64,000 nucleotides of DNA from Parabacteroides faecis (lineage in GTDB: Bacteria; Bacteroidota; Bacteroidia; Bacteroidales; Tannerellaceae), in contig NZ_BMPB01000001.1 of assembly GCF_014647375.1 (NCBI RefSeq), forward strand, positions 434,001-498,000, given 5' to 3'. The translations under genes and the position numbers were made by a program. This document shows, in pieces, positions 10,001 through 17,445 of this stretch (within the stretch, counting starts at the first letter, position 1; the number at the start of each line of letters is the position of its first letter). Below the pieces are notes generated by a model. It saw only the letters and a program-made list of their open reading frames with translations, was not told where the DNA came from and did not search any database.

Positions 10001-10741
10001 GGTTTCCGGATATTTCTCTGCGGAAACAGTCAGGAAAGGAATATCGGCACGGTCGGATTTCGCATAGCCGACACGGTAAATATGTAAAGCTGCCCCCTGA
10101 GCACTACCTACACCGGACAGATCCAATTCGACACGCACATAGTTTTCCCCTTGCAGGTTATCAGCATTCTGAAAAGAATCGATCAGGCGAAAGTCGTTTG
10201 CCCCTAATATGAACGAAGCCCTATCCCCCTTGAGTAATTTGAACCGGGTCGAGATCATAAAATAGTTGGTAGCCGCAGCATCCAGTATCAACTCTTTCGA
10301 GCCGATCCATTCCGCACCGTCCCAGGCCGAAATATGGGGATTCATCAATCCGGTTTCAAAAAAGGAAGATGCCGTATAACTTTTACCTTGTGCATCCCAG
10401 ACCGTCAGGTTCCAGTCATAGGCCATCTCAGCCTGCAATGCCACTCCCATATATTTTATCTGGGTAGAAATATCCGAATCGACTTTACGACTGTCCCACA
10501 CCACCCGGTTATCGCTTTTACGTGTGACGACTATCCGGTAGGCAGTTTGCTTTTGTCCCACTTCATCCGATTGCATCTGCCAACTGAATACCGGATGTTT
10601 ATCTTCGACAGCAAGTGGCTCCACCTTATTTTGTACCTTTAGAGAAAGAATGGAAGTAGTGCACCAGGCATATGCCGGACAAAGAAACAGACAGCCTACC
10701 AACAAATATATCCAATGTAGTTGCAATAATGTGTATTTCAT
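7100..10741 (-). CDS. GH78 alpha-L-rhamnosidase, large secreted form
   Basis: A 1,213-residue exported enzyme that hydrolyses terminal alpha-L-rhamnosides by an inverting mechanism. A signal peptide ends near residue 25 (PAYAWC). N-terminal beta-sandwich domains follow, with a concanavalin-like insertion at about 145-330, then the rhamnosidase N domain (KLYVTAMGAYELFMNG, 405-420). The (alpha/alpha)6 catalytic domain is marked by DCPQRNERMGWTGD; Glu763 is the expected general acid and Asp770 a conserved acid. SIWERWN carries Glu1057, the expected base. All catalytic residues are present. The protein is longer than typical GH78 because of the insertion. It sits alone between two hairpin terminators, so it probably has its own promoter in the 10742-10853 gap. 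Confidence 0.93.
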   Translation of the reverse strand: MKYTLLQLHWIYLLVGCLFLCPAYAWCTTSILSLKVQNKVEPLAVEDKHPVFSWQMQSDEVGQKQTAYRIVVTRKSDNRVVWDSRKVDSDISTQIKYMGVALQAEMAYDWNLTVWDAQGKSYTASSFFETGLMNPHISAWDGAEWIGSKELILDAAATNYFMISTRFKLLKGDRASFILGANDFRLIDSFQNADNLQGENYVRVELDLSGVGSAQGAALHIYRVGYAKSDRADIPFLTVSAEKYPETNINSLFTSDNKNTEHTITVKVESSNLTFTIDGKALTTTAASGNTPARFNVGPWGDTHDQNTLPHLASIGFAAMPDCEVRYSGYRVQNCGRSEDNVTFDKQHYNIFETLPNVRVEGDDILVRNDTEKMTIGYADPSHGALTMLRSSFSTRNGKKMTRAKLYVTAMGAYELFMNGNRVGEDWFAPGNSQYREVLGYYAYDVTDRLAEGDNCIAARLNPGWYTGYMTFTMPNFNFFGDHEALLARLVISYEDGSEQVVVTDKDTWKIYKEGPVRSGSFFHGERYDANREPAVEGWTTTAYNDSAWGQPDIIQKRDWIHFDIVSRYDDPVRVREVLTARQVMPVHSADKHTYVYDMGVNMVGVPSVTIPAGWLKKGDVVIMRYAEQLYPGLKGDDAWYIGEYGKKGRNIAGRPLHETMRAALVSDFYIAKDDGEVTIRPSTTYRGYQYIQITLPSHSGALPVSSVKGLVLSSDNLPSGKYEAVTADGRTGKLVNQLFKNIQRSQMGNFFTIPTDCPQRNERMGWTGDAQAYTRTATYNSDVQNFFRQWMVTLRADQGVGSATEAPGGIGSTVPTYNLADDTTFADGTTWAAAVCMVPWQLYIQYGNKQVIEENMEAMMDWLNGMDFYDFSETYPHLSSKASGLSDWLAMDPNTPADLVNNAIYMYMMEVTACMADAIGRADYAELLRERHALVKEEWNKAYVDEATGKTKNVDGKLVHSQSSYATPLNFNCFSDRNKARAEAYLAELAANPSASGLGDASYPAYTITTGFSGTPNILPALSRSGHVKEAYRMFTCTDFTSWLYPVTKGATSIWERWNGYEVAFAKGHSNAMNSFNHFALGAVGQWMYEYQLGITSDYGQGEAGYKHFVLQPSAGADYLSLAGSYVSCYGVIHSAWTADGKGTLTAYRTTVPANTTATLYLPVSESVSDCKEIKGVKFVRKSSRNGIPVAVYELESGSFEFLVQDGQVEVR

Positions 10742-10853
10742 TGAGACAAAAAGATTAAGAGGTTATTTTACAAATACAAAGTTAACATAGCACAAAGTTA
10801 TCCGACATTCAATTTTGATGTTTATCTTTTCATTTTTGACAGTAGCAGAAATA

Positions 10854-10892
10854 GTCAGCCCTGTTACCGGTAAAGCCGATAACAGGGCTGAC
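10854..10892 (-). terminator. Terminator hairpin after the DUF5107/TPR gene
   Basis: A perfect 13-bp stem, GTCAGCCCTGTTA (10854-10866) with TAACAGGGCTGAC (10880-10892), lies 24 bases past the stop at 10917 on the minus strand. Its loop is 13 bases. It separates the upstream enzyme operon from GH78. Confidence 0.8.
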
Positions 10893-10916
10893 AAGAACCA
10901 AGCCTTTTATACCGGA

Positions 10917-13900
10917 TTATAATCCGGCTATTGAAAACAGGCGTACGATCAGGTCAAAATCGGAATCACGGAAAGAGGTTTCCCAGGGTGTCGTATCCGC
11001 CTGATCATTCCGTGATTTAATCATTCCCGCAGCTTTTTCTCTTTCTCCCCGATAAATAGCAGTACACCATTGTACAATACGGTTTTCCGGAAAATCCGTA
11101 CTCCAGGCAGTTACCATACGGTCTGCCTCCGGCTCCTTTCCTGACTCACGCAAAGCCAGCGCACTTAACAAGTTACCGGAACCGAAATACGAACGTGATG
11201 TCTTATATCCGGCTACAGCAGCGAATAAGGCAGCAGCTTTCCGGTCATTCCCCTGCCCTGCCATCGCTTTCGCTTCCATATAATCTTCCAGACGGCTGTC
11301 GATCATGTTGTCATAAGGTTTCCCGACCCCCAGATTTTCCGGCCATTCCTTAGAGGCCTCCACGCTTTTCATCGCTTGCTTATAATTTTTACGGCCCAAC
11401 TGTTCCATTGCCCGATATAGATTAGCCTCCCGGTAAACAGCCCGTCCGGCATACGAGCCTTCATTCGGAAGTACCTGCATCCGGCTCAACAAGGAGATAC
11501 ATGACTGATACTCGCCCGTTTCACACAATGCCTTCGCATATTTCAAACCGATATAATAGTTCGACGGATACTTCTTCATATACTTTTTTCCCGTCTCGAC
11601 TGCTTTCTGCCATTGGTTGCCGGCTACATAATAGTTGATCAAGGCAAAACCGGTACGCCATGACAGCCCGACCTGTTCCGCTTTCAACAGATCGGCCAAC
11701 CGGGATTCACCTTCTTTCAAAGAGGCACGGGTCAAATAGAACGGTGCATAGTCCACGTCTCCACAACGCTCAAACAACGCGAACGCCTTTGCCTTATCCT
11801 GATTAGCCCACCGGATCAGCCCTTCATAATAATCGATCTTCCAGTCCGGGCGCACTGTCCTCGCCCATTCCAGCGCTTTCAAAGAGGAGGGACGGAAAGG
11901 GAATACCATCGCGGGGGACATCCCGGCAGCTCGTTGCAACATCTGCCGACTTTCATCCTCGTTGCCTGTCCGGTGCAACAAGTAAGCCTGTTTGTAAAGG
12001 GCAACCGGATAACTACCCGCGCATGACAAAAGAGACAGCGCTTCTTCCGTGCACCCAACCGACTCATACCATTCAGACAACTCCATATAGGTTTCAAACG
12101 GCAGTTCATTACGTATCAACGACTGGAAATCATCGATCGGATGTCCGGAACCTTCACCCAGATAGAGCTGTTCAAAACGTGCGGCATGATATAACGGAAG
12201 GTCTTCCAACAACGACTCGATAAGTGCTTTTGCTTTTTCCGGTCGATCAGTCTTACGGTAGACCACCATTAACACATGGTCGGCAGTCAGGTTCATCCCG
12301 TTGAACTCTTTACTCTTCAATGCATAATGTTCCGCCTTCGCCCAATTCTTATCGATCAGGAACATTTCGGCTAATTTTTCATAAGCAACACTGCGTACGC
12401 CCGGCGAATAGGATGCTATCGAAAAGCCGTCTTTGGCATCCGTGTTATTCCCCAGCGCCCTATTGCATAACCCATACAGATAATTGACGTCTCCATCATA
12501 CGTGTTAATGCTCAACGCCGTTTTACAACGGGCAAGAGCCTCGTCATAACGCCCCTGGCGATAATACAGGGAAGCCAGGTCTGTCAGCGCAGGTACGAAA
12601 TAAGGATCTTTATCCAGAGATGCCAACAAAAACGTCTCTGCTTTATCAAGTACTTTTTGATTCATCCACTGTTCTCCCTGCGTATAAAGACCATACACCG
12701 AGTTCCAGTCAAAGTCGGCAGGCAGCTGTTTCGGACGATTGATTATATTATCCGACGGGACTTCCGAATACACCAATAAATCTTCTCCCACCACCACTTT
12801 CAGTTTTCCGGCAGCCACTGCTTCACTCAAAGGGATTGAATCTTTCCATGTTTCAAGCACACCGCAATTCAACGGGACGGAACGTACTTCTTTGTCTCCT
12901 TCACAGACCTTCAGCGTCGTAGACAGTTTCTGCAAAGGAGAAAAATACAACTTCAGGAAGCCATCTTCCCTCAACACGTTAAGCGCCCCGACACGGCTGG
13001 CTTTCGAAACTCCTTTTATTCCTTTTACCGGGAACCAATACTCCGTCCACCGGTCGGTACCCTGCGGACCGAATGCCGTATGTTTATAGGGAGTAAAGCT
13101 GCTATTGGAAGCCGGTTGGTTATACATACGTCCGGATTGCAATTCGATATACTGACCGTCGGTATCGGTCAACAGATCTTCCCAGATGCCTCCTTCACGG
13201 GAAAGTCCCCAAAGGAAGATCTTCATACCCAGCTTCTCGTCATAATCGGCATGATGGATCGAACCGAAATCATACTCATGCCAGTAAGCACCATAGAAAT
13301 CGTTATATTTTCCTACTATATGGTATGATTTGGAATTGCCGAAATCATTCTTTTCATACCAGGAGATATCCCGGCCCTGTTCATCCAAAGGAAACGAATG
13401 GAGTTCGCCGCCATGCCCGATATAATTGGTTCCCGGATAACAGAACTGCGCATTCCCTGCTGCCGCATATCCGGCATTCATCCACTGATAGTAAGGCTGA
13501 TCGATGGAAGAACCGTTATGCCAGGTCGTCGTTGTCGTAAAATAAGCTTTATCTTTCGGCAGATTCACTTCCACGGTCCAGAGTGTCCGGGTAACCAGTT
13601 CATAAGAGGATACATAACAACTCACACTTCCGTCCGGCTTCTGCCGGGTCACATAGTCTACCGGCGTACTGGAAGTCGGAGCATGGCCGATAATACCGAA
13701 ATTAAACTCGATCCCCCCCGATGTCCAGGGACCGCGCATGGCTATATCGCGAAACTTCACGACATGGTTGTTATAGATAAACTCCTTTTCGGTCGTTTTG
13801 TCCGTCGCCCCCCATATCTTTCCTCCGATTTCCGGGAAGAGCGTCAGCTTGATATAGTCGTTTTCAAGCGAAACGACTTTCCATTGTTTATCGATCCCTT

Positions 13901-14084
13901 CAGCGGAGAAACCGTCAAAGCGGAAATAGGGATAGAACAGATCGGAAGGATCTGCCACAGGGTCGGGATCAGAGAACGGATAGGTTTTAACTGTCTGTAC
14001 CGTCTCTGTCACAGTCGCTTGCTGCTGTGCAAATAAAGGTTGCAACAAAGAGGTTGCACAAAGAAGGATGAGAATCTTTTTCAT
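10917..14084 (-). CDS. Exported DUF5107 and tetratricopeptide-repeat protein
   Basis: A 1,055-residue protein with a signal peptide (LCATSLLQPLFAQ). Residues about 30-370 form a DUF5107 domain, a beta-rich fold recognised by NDYIKLTLFPEIGGKIWGA and the HNG/WMNAG region, which resembles aldose-1-epimerase or galactose-mutarotase folds. From about 450 to the end it is helical with TPR-like repeats (ALTDLASLYYRQGRYDEALARCKTAL is the clearest). No glycosidase motif is evident. Such proteins recur in Bacteroidetes glycan loci and are usually annotated only by these domains. Its place after a GH123-like enzyme suggests a part in glycan degradation, either binding sugar through the DUF5107 fold or organising partners through the repeats. 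The function is not established. Confidence 0.85.
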   Translation of the reverse strand: MKKILILLCATSLLQPLFAQQQATVTETVQTVKTYPFSDPDPVADPSDLFYPYFRFDGFSAEGIDKQWKVVSLENDYIKLTLFPEIGGKIWGATDKTTEKEFIYNNHVVKFRDIAMRGPWTSGGIEFNFGIIGHAPTSSTPVDYVTRQKPDGSVSCYVSSYELVTRTLWTVEVNLPKDKAYFTTTTTWHNGSSIDQPYYQWMNAGYAAAGNAQFCYPGTNYIGHGGELHSFPLDEQGRDISWYEKNDFGNSKSYHIVGKYNDFYGAYWHEYDFGSIHHADYDEKLGMKIFLWGLSREGGIWEDLLTDTDGQYIELQSGRMYNQPASNSSFTPYKHTAFGPQGTDRWTEYWFPVKGIKGVSKASRVGALNVLREDGFLKLYFSPLQKLSTTLKVCEGDKEVRSVPLNCGVLETWKDSIPLSEAVAAGKLKVVVGEDLLVYSEVPSDNIINRPKQLPADFDWNSVYGLYTQGEQWMNQKVLDKAETFLLASLDKDPYFVPALTDLASLYYRQGRYDEALARCKTALSINTYDGDVNYLYGLCNRALGNNTDAKDGFSIASYSPGVRSVAYEKLAEMFLIDKNWAKAEHYALKSKEFNGMNLTADHVLMVVYRKTDRPEKAKALIESLLEDLPLYHAARFEQLYLGEGSGHPIDDFQSLIRNELPFETYMELSEWYESVGCTEEALSLLSCAGSYPVALYKQAYLLHRTGNEDESRQMLQRAAGMSPAMVFPFRPSSLKALEWARTVRPDWKIDYYEGLIRWANQDKAKAFALFERCGDVDYAPFYLTRASLKEGESRLADLLKAEQVGLSWRTGFALINYYVAGNQWQKAVETGKKYMKKYPSNYYIGLKYAKALCETGEYQSCISLLSRMQVLPNEGSYAGRAVYREANLYRAMEQLGRKNYKQAMKSVEASKEWPENLGVGKPYDNMIDSRLEDYMEAKAMAGQGNDRKAAALFAAVAGYKTSRSYFGSGNLLSALALRESGKEPEADRMVTAWSTDFPENRIVQWCTAIYRGEREKAAGMIKSRNDQADTTPWETSFRDSDFDLIVRLFSIAGL

Positions 14085-14143
14085 GGTAATTCATTTATAT
14101 ATAAGGAGTACATTCCGGATAAATTATACTATGTCGGAAGACT

Positions 14144-17128
14144 TTATTTCACAATAATTAATAGTCCCTTACCTTTGGGTACAACCATTTCATCACCGGG
14201 TTTCCAACTGGCTTCCTGTTGGAAATTCTCAACAGAGGGAGCATGTAATGTCACTTTAGAAGCATCCAGACCGAGTTTAGCCCAATCGATGGAAAGTGTT
14301 ACTTTCGCATCTGTATCTTCCCAGGTTGCCAATGAGATCAACGTCTTATCTCCCATATGACGGTAAACGGTAGCCAACGTCTTTTCACTGTTTGTCTTCA
14401 CCGGATTATCTTTCACCCAGTAACCGATCATTTCGCTCTTTTGCATACCGAATGAATCCCACAATTTCCATAACGGTCCGTTATCCACACGGGGACTACG
14501 TCCTGTCATTCCATACAGCATACCGCGCCACGGGTTACCGCCACCTTCCAGCATTTCCCCCATCAGACCGTAAGGGATACCTGAAACCTCTATCAACCAG
14601 AACTCGGGAGGATAATCATAGTTGAAATACTCACCGAACCACAGGCGATCGAGATAAGGAAAATGTTCGAGATAAAGATTCGCACTATTGGCAAAACCAT
14701 CCCTCGGATTATACTGGTTCGCCGAATGCAGATCGATCATCGCTCCCGGATTCGAACGGTTCAGTATCTTACGGATGCGTTTCATCGTCATACGGTCGAA
14801 CGCCAGGTCGTCGATATACAACCCGTCGATACCAACGTGCCGAACCAGCCAATCCAGACCCTCCAGATAATAATTGTGCCAGCGGGAAACACCGCTGTTA
14901 ACGATTGCCGCATCTTTCAGATGAGGCACAAACCAGGCACCTATATAATTCGGATCCAGATGTTCCTGCAACCAGGAGAAGCCTCCGCCGGGCCCCTCCG
15001 AAAATATTTCATTCCCCAAACTGCGCAAAGCGTACATCTCCACACAACTATTAGACAGTTCACGCACCGTATTATAAATTTTCACCTTCATATCCCGTGC
15101 ATGAGCACCGTCGATATAAGCTTTCATCTCCTTTGTCCGCAGGAACGGATAGTTAATAAAAGGATTGATGCCGTTTGCATGATGTATATTAATCACATTA
15201 GCACCCACCTTTTCAACCTTCTCTATAAAATCATAACTATGATAGTAGCGTTCACGCCATTGCTTATCCGTATCGATCGTACGGAACGGAGTAATAGCCA
15301 CATTGAAATAATAGTACAACTTATCGCCTTTCTTCACCTGCCGCTTACCGGAATAAGCATTGATGCGTGTCCCGTCGGCAGCCTGATTGATATCGATACC
15401 TCCGTTCCCGTTGTTACACCAGGAAACAGGCATGTGCAACGGTTTCTGGTGGTAGAAGTTCGTATTCAACGGACGTTCGTATGTATCGTCATAGAAACGG
15501 ATCTGAAGTCCGGCGTTGACATCTCCTATCCACGGTCCATCCTGATTCTTTTCCACATCCCATTTCCAACGGATATCTTTCGGACAATAACCGCCTTTTT
15601 CACCCAACCCCATCATATAACGGCCAATACCGGAAGCCAGATGAGTTCGCAGGCCGATATCTTCCACAGCCGCATCTTCGCGGGCAACCAGAGTCACTTT
15701 ATATTCGATATTTCCATCCGATTCCATCTTTCCTTCCAGATCCATCAGGAAACGACTGTTCTGATTCAGAGCCTTCCAGGCAATAGCTCCCTGTTTATGT
15801 TTCGTAATCTCAAAATTCAGGTTCTCCCACGCACCGCCGTCAGCTGCCAGTACCATCGGGGCTGCCAGTATGGAACGGCCGTCGCTGCCGATACCGGTTA
15901 TCGTTTCTTTAAAATAACTGGTAATATTTGCAGGCAAGCCTAAAGGAGAGAGCGTCACTTCACGTCCCAGGCAACGAATGGTTTTATCCTTCAGTACCAA
16001 CGGTGTATACGGGGCGATCACTTCATCGTCAAAACCGATCTGTGAGTTCAGCCAGCGCAGGCGGGAATGACGCCAGGGTTCGTTGTCCCCATGATCGGCA
16101 ATCACATTCTCCGAAACATTCAAAGCGACCTGTACCGTTTTAGTTTCCGCATTCGCAGCAGACACGGTTACTGTTCCCTGATAAGTTCCCGCAGAGAGAT
16201 GTTCCGGCAGCTGGGTTCCGATCCATAAGGCCTGGACCTTCCCTTTATCCACCGAACAGTTCTTTTTGAAGACAGTACCGGTCACGTCTGTCCCTTCCGT
16301 ATTGAAGCAAGTGAAAGAAGAAGCCGGGATTTGTTCGCCCGTCGCCGCATTAGCCAGGCCGGAAAAGTCGACATGCAGGTTCTCCACATTGGAACGGGCC
16401 GCCCATACTCCCAACTGGAACACATAATATTCGCCTTTATCCGCCTGCCCGGTGAATCGGTCATGACGGTCTTCCTCAATCCATTTATAGGGAATATCGG
16501 TAGTCATCCGGATCGGATATTTCCGGTCTTCGGTAAACAGGATATACTTCCCGGAAGGATGTTCTTTCAACAATCGGGCAGTCTCTGCTGCCGTTGCGAT
16601 CACCTCCATCGGGTAGAAGCTGTTCAACTGATCAATCGCCTGGAATTGCACCACCTTAGCCGCAGGCAGCGAAGGGGCTTTCTTCCCTGACAACTTATTC
16701 TTCTTCATCCACTCGGGTGAAGCCGTATTTTCAAAAGGAGGGTAATCGACGGTCGGATAATAACGACTGCCGCTCATCACATTCTTCAGGTAATAAATAT
16801 AATAGGTTCCCGGAACGGTCTGTGGCTGGAAAGCGATTTCTCCTTTCTCCCGATTCATTGTAAAGCGGCAAACGTTCGTAACCTGCTTCCCGGTAGCTGC
16901 ATCCACAACGATCAGGTTCTTATCTTCCGGATTCAGATCGCGGCGGCGCCATTCTACAGTTGCAAACACTGCGTCTGCCGGCTTCTCCACCGATACGACA
17001 ACGCGGTGATTTCCCAACGAGTCGGCATCCCAGGAACCCAAACCATACAGTTCGCCGGCAGGTATGCTCTGAGCTTGCAAGCCTCCGAAGGTTAACAAAC
17101 CCAACAAAGTAAATAGTAATTGTTTCAT
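14144..17128 (-). CDS. Exported TIM-barrel glycoside hydrolase-like protein (GH123-like, DUF6067 type)
   Basis: A 994-residue protein with signal peptide LLFTLLGLLTFGGLQAQ. An N-terminal half of beta-sandwich domains is followed from about residue 640 by a barrel with VGANVINIHHANGINPF, MKVKIYNTVREL and HVGIDGLYIDDLAFDR. The Asp-Asp pair in the last motif resembles the neighbouring acidic pair that GH123 enzymes use in substrate-assisted hydrolysis of beta-GalNAc. I recognise the general family (DUF6067, GH123-like) but cannot assign a sugar. It lies 59 bp upstream of the DUF5107 gene and is probably cotranscribed with it. A terminator precedes it at 17362-17398, so this pair likely has its own start of transcription. 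Confidence 0.7.
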   Translation of the reverse strand: MKQLLFTLLGLLTFGGLQAQSIPAGELYGLGSWDADSLGNHRVVVSVEKPADAVFATVEWRRRDLNPEDKNLIVVDAATGKQVTNVCRFTMNREKGEIAFQPQTVPGTYYIYYLKNVMSGSRYYPTVDYPPFENTASPEWMKKNKLSGKKAPSLPAAKVVQFQAIDQLNSFYPMEVIATAAETARLLKEHPSGKYILFTEDRKYPIRMTTDIPYKWIEEDRHDRFTGQADKGEYYVFQLGVWAARSNVENLHVDFSGLANAATGEQIPASSFTCFNTEGTDVTGTVFKKNCSVDKGKVQALWIGTQLPEHLSAGTYQGTVTVSAANAETKTVQVALNVSENVIADHGDNEPWRHSRLRWLNSQIGFDDEVIAPYTPLVLKDKTIRCLGREVTLSPLGLPANITSYFKETITGIGSDGRSILAAPMVLAADGGAWENLNFEITKHKQGAIAWKALNQNSRFLMDLEGKMESDGNIEYKVTLVAREDAAVEDIGLRTHLASGIGRYMMGLGEKGGYCPKDIRWKWDVEKNQDGPWIGDVNAGLQIRFYDDTYERPLNTNFYHQKPLHMPVSWCNNGNGGIDINQAADGTRINAYSGKRQVKKGDKLYYYFNVAITPFRTIDTDKQWRERYYHSYDFIEKVEKVGANVINIHHANGINPFINYPFLRTKEMKAYIDGAHARDMKVKIYNTVRELSNSCVEMYALRSLGNEIFSEGPGGGFSWLQEHLDPNYIGAWFVPHLKDAAIVNSGVSRWHNYYLEGLDWLVRHVGIDGLYIDDLAFDRMTMKRIRKILNRSNPGAMIDLHSANQYNPRDGFANSANLYLEHFPYLDRLWFGEYFNYDYPPEFWLIEVSGIPYGLMGEMLEGGGNPWRGMLYGMTGRSPRVDNGPLWKLWDSFGMQKSEMIGYWVKDNPVKTNSEKTLATVYRHMGDKTLISLATWEDTDAKVTLSIDWAKLGLDASKVTLHAPSVENFQQEASWKPGDEMVVPKGKGLLIIVK

Positions 17129-17361
17129 ATACTTAGTATTTAAGATTCAAATCCGGCTGACCAGTATCATAAGTGCCTTATAAAAGTGTTTATCCTCTGC
17201 TTACCGGATAAACTTTTCTTTCGATAATTCTATTCATCAAAGATAATAATATCTTCTTAAGTTGCTTATGCAAAACTTATTATCATTTACTTTTTGTTGG
17301 CGGAATAGCTGTTTCAACTCCTTTTGCACTACTATTCCGACGGTGCTCACATACGCATGTA
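17129..17361. other. Spacer with no gene, probable promoter region
   Basis: No coding region is supported between the GH123-like gene and the terminator at 17362. The stretch is AT-rich and must carry the promoter for the GH123-like/DUF5107 pair, but I see no clean TAnnTTTG match on the minus strand. Confidence 0.5.
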
Positions 17362-17398
17362 AAAGGGACCAGGACTGCGTATCAGTCCTGATCCCTTT
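17362..17398 (-). terminator. Strong terminator after the NPCBM enzyme gene
   Basis: A 16-bp stem with one mismatch, 17362-17377 with 17383-17398 (AAAGGGACCAGGACTG paired across loop CGTAT), lies 48 bases past the stop at 17446. On the minus strand the stem ends in TTTT. It closes the GH97/propeller/NPCBM operon. Confidence 0.85.
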
Positions 17399-17445
17399 CA
17401 TTCTATCACAATATAAAATATATGACGTTGAAAAAACAAGGTAAG

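Noticed and set aside
14663-15943. A 426-codon open frame on the plus strand
   Set aside because: It is antisense to the GH123-like gene, and its composition is a mirror of that gene with no signal peptide or domain.
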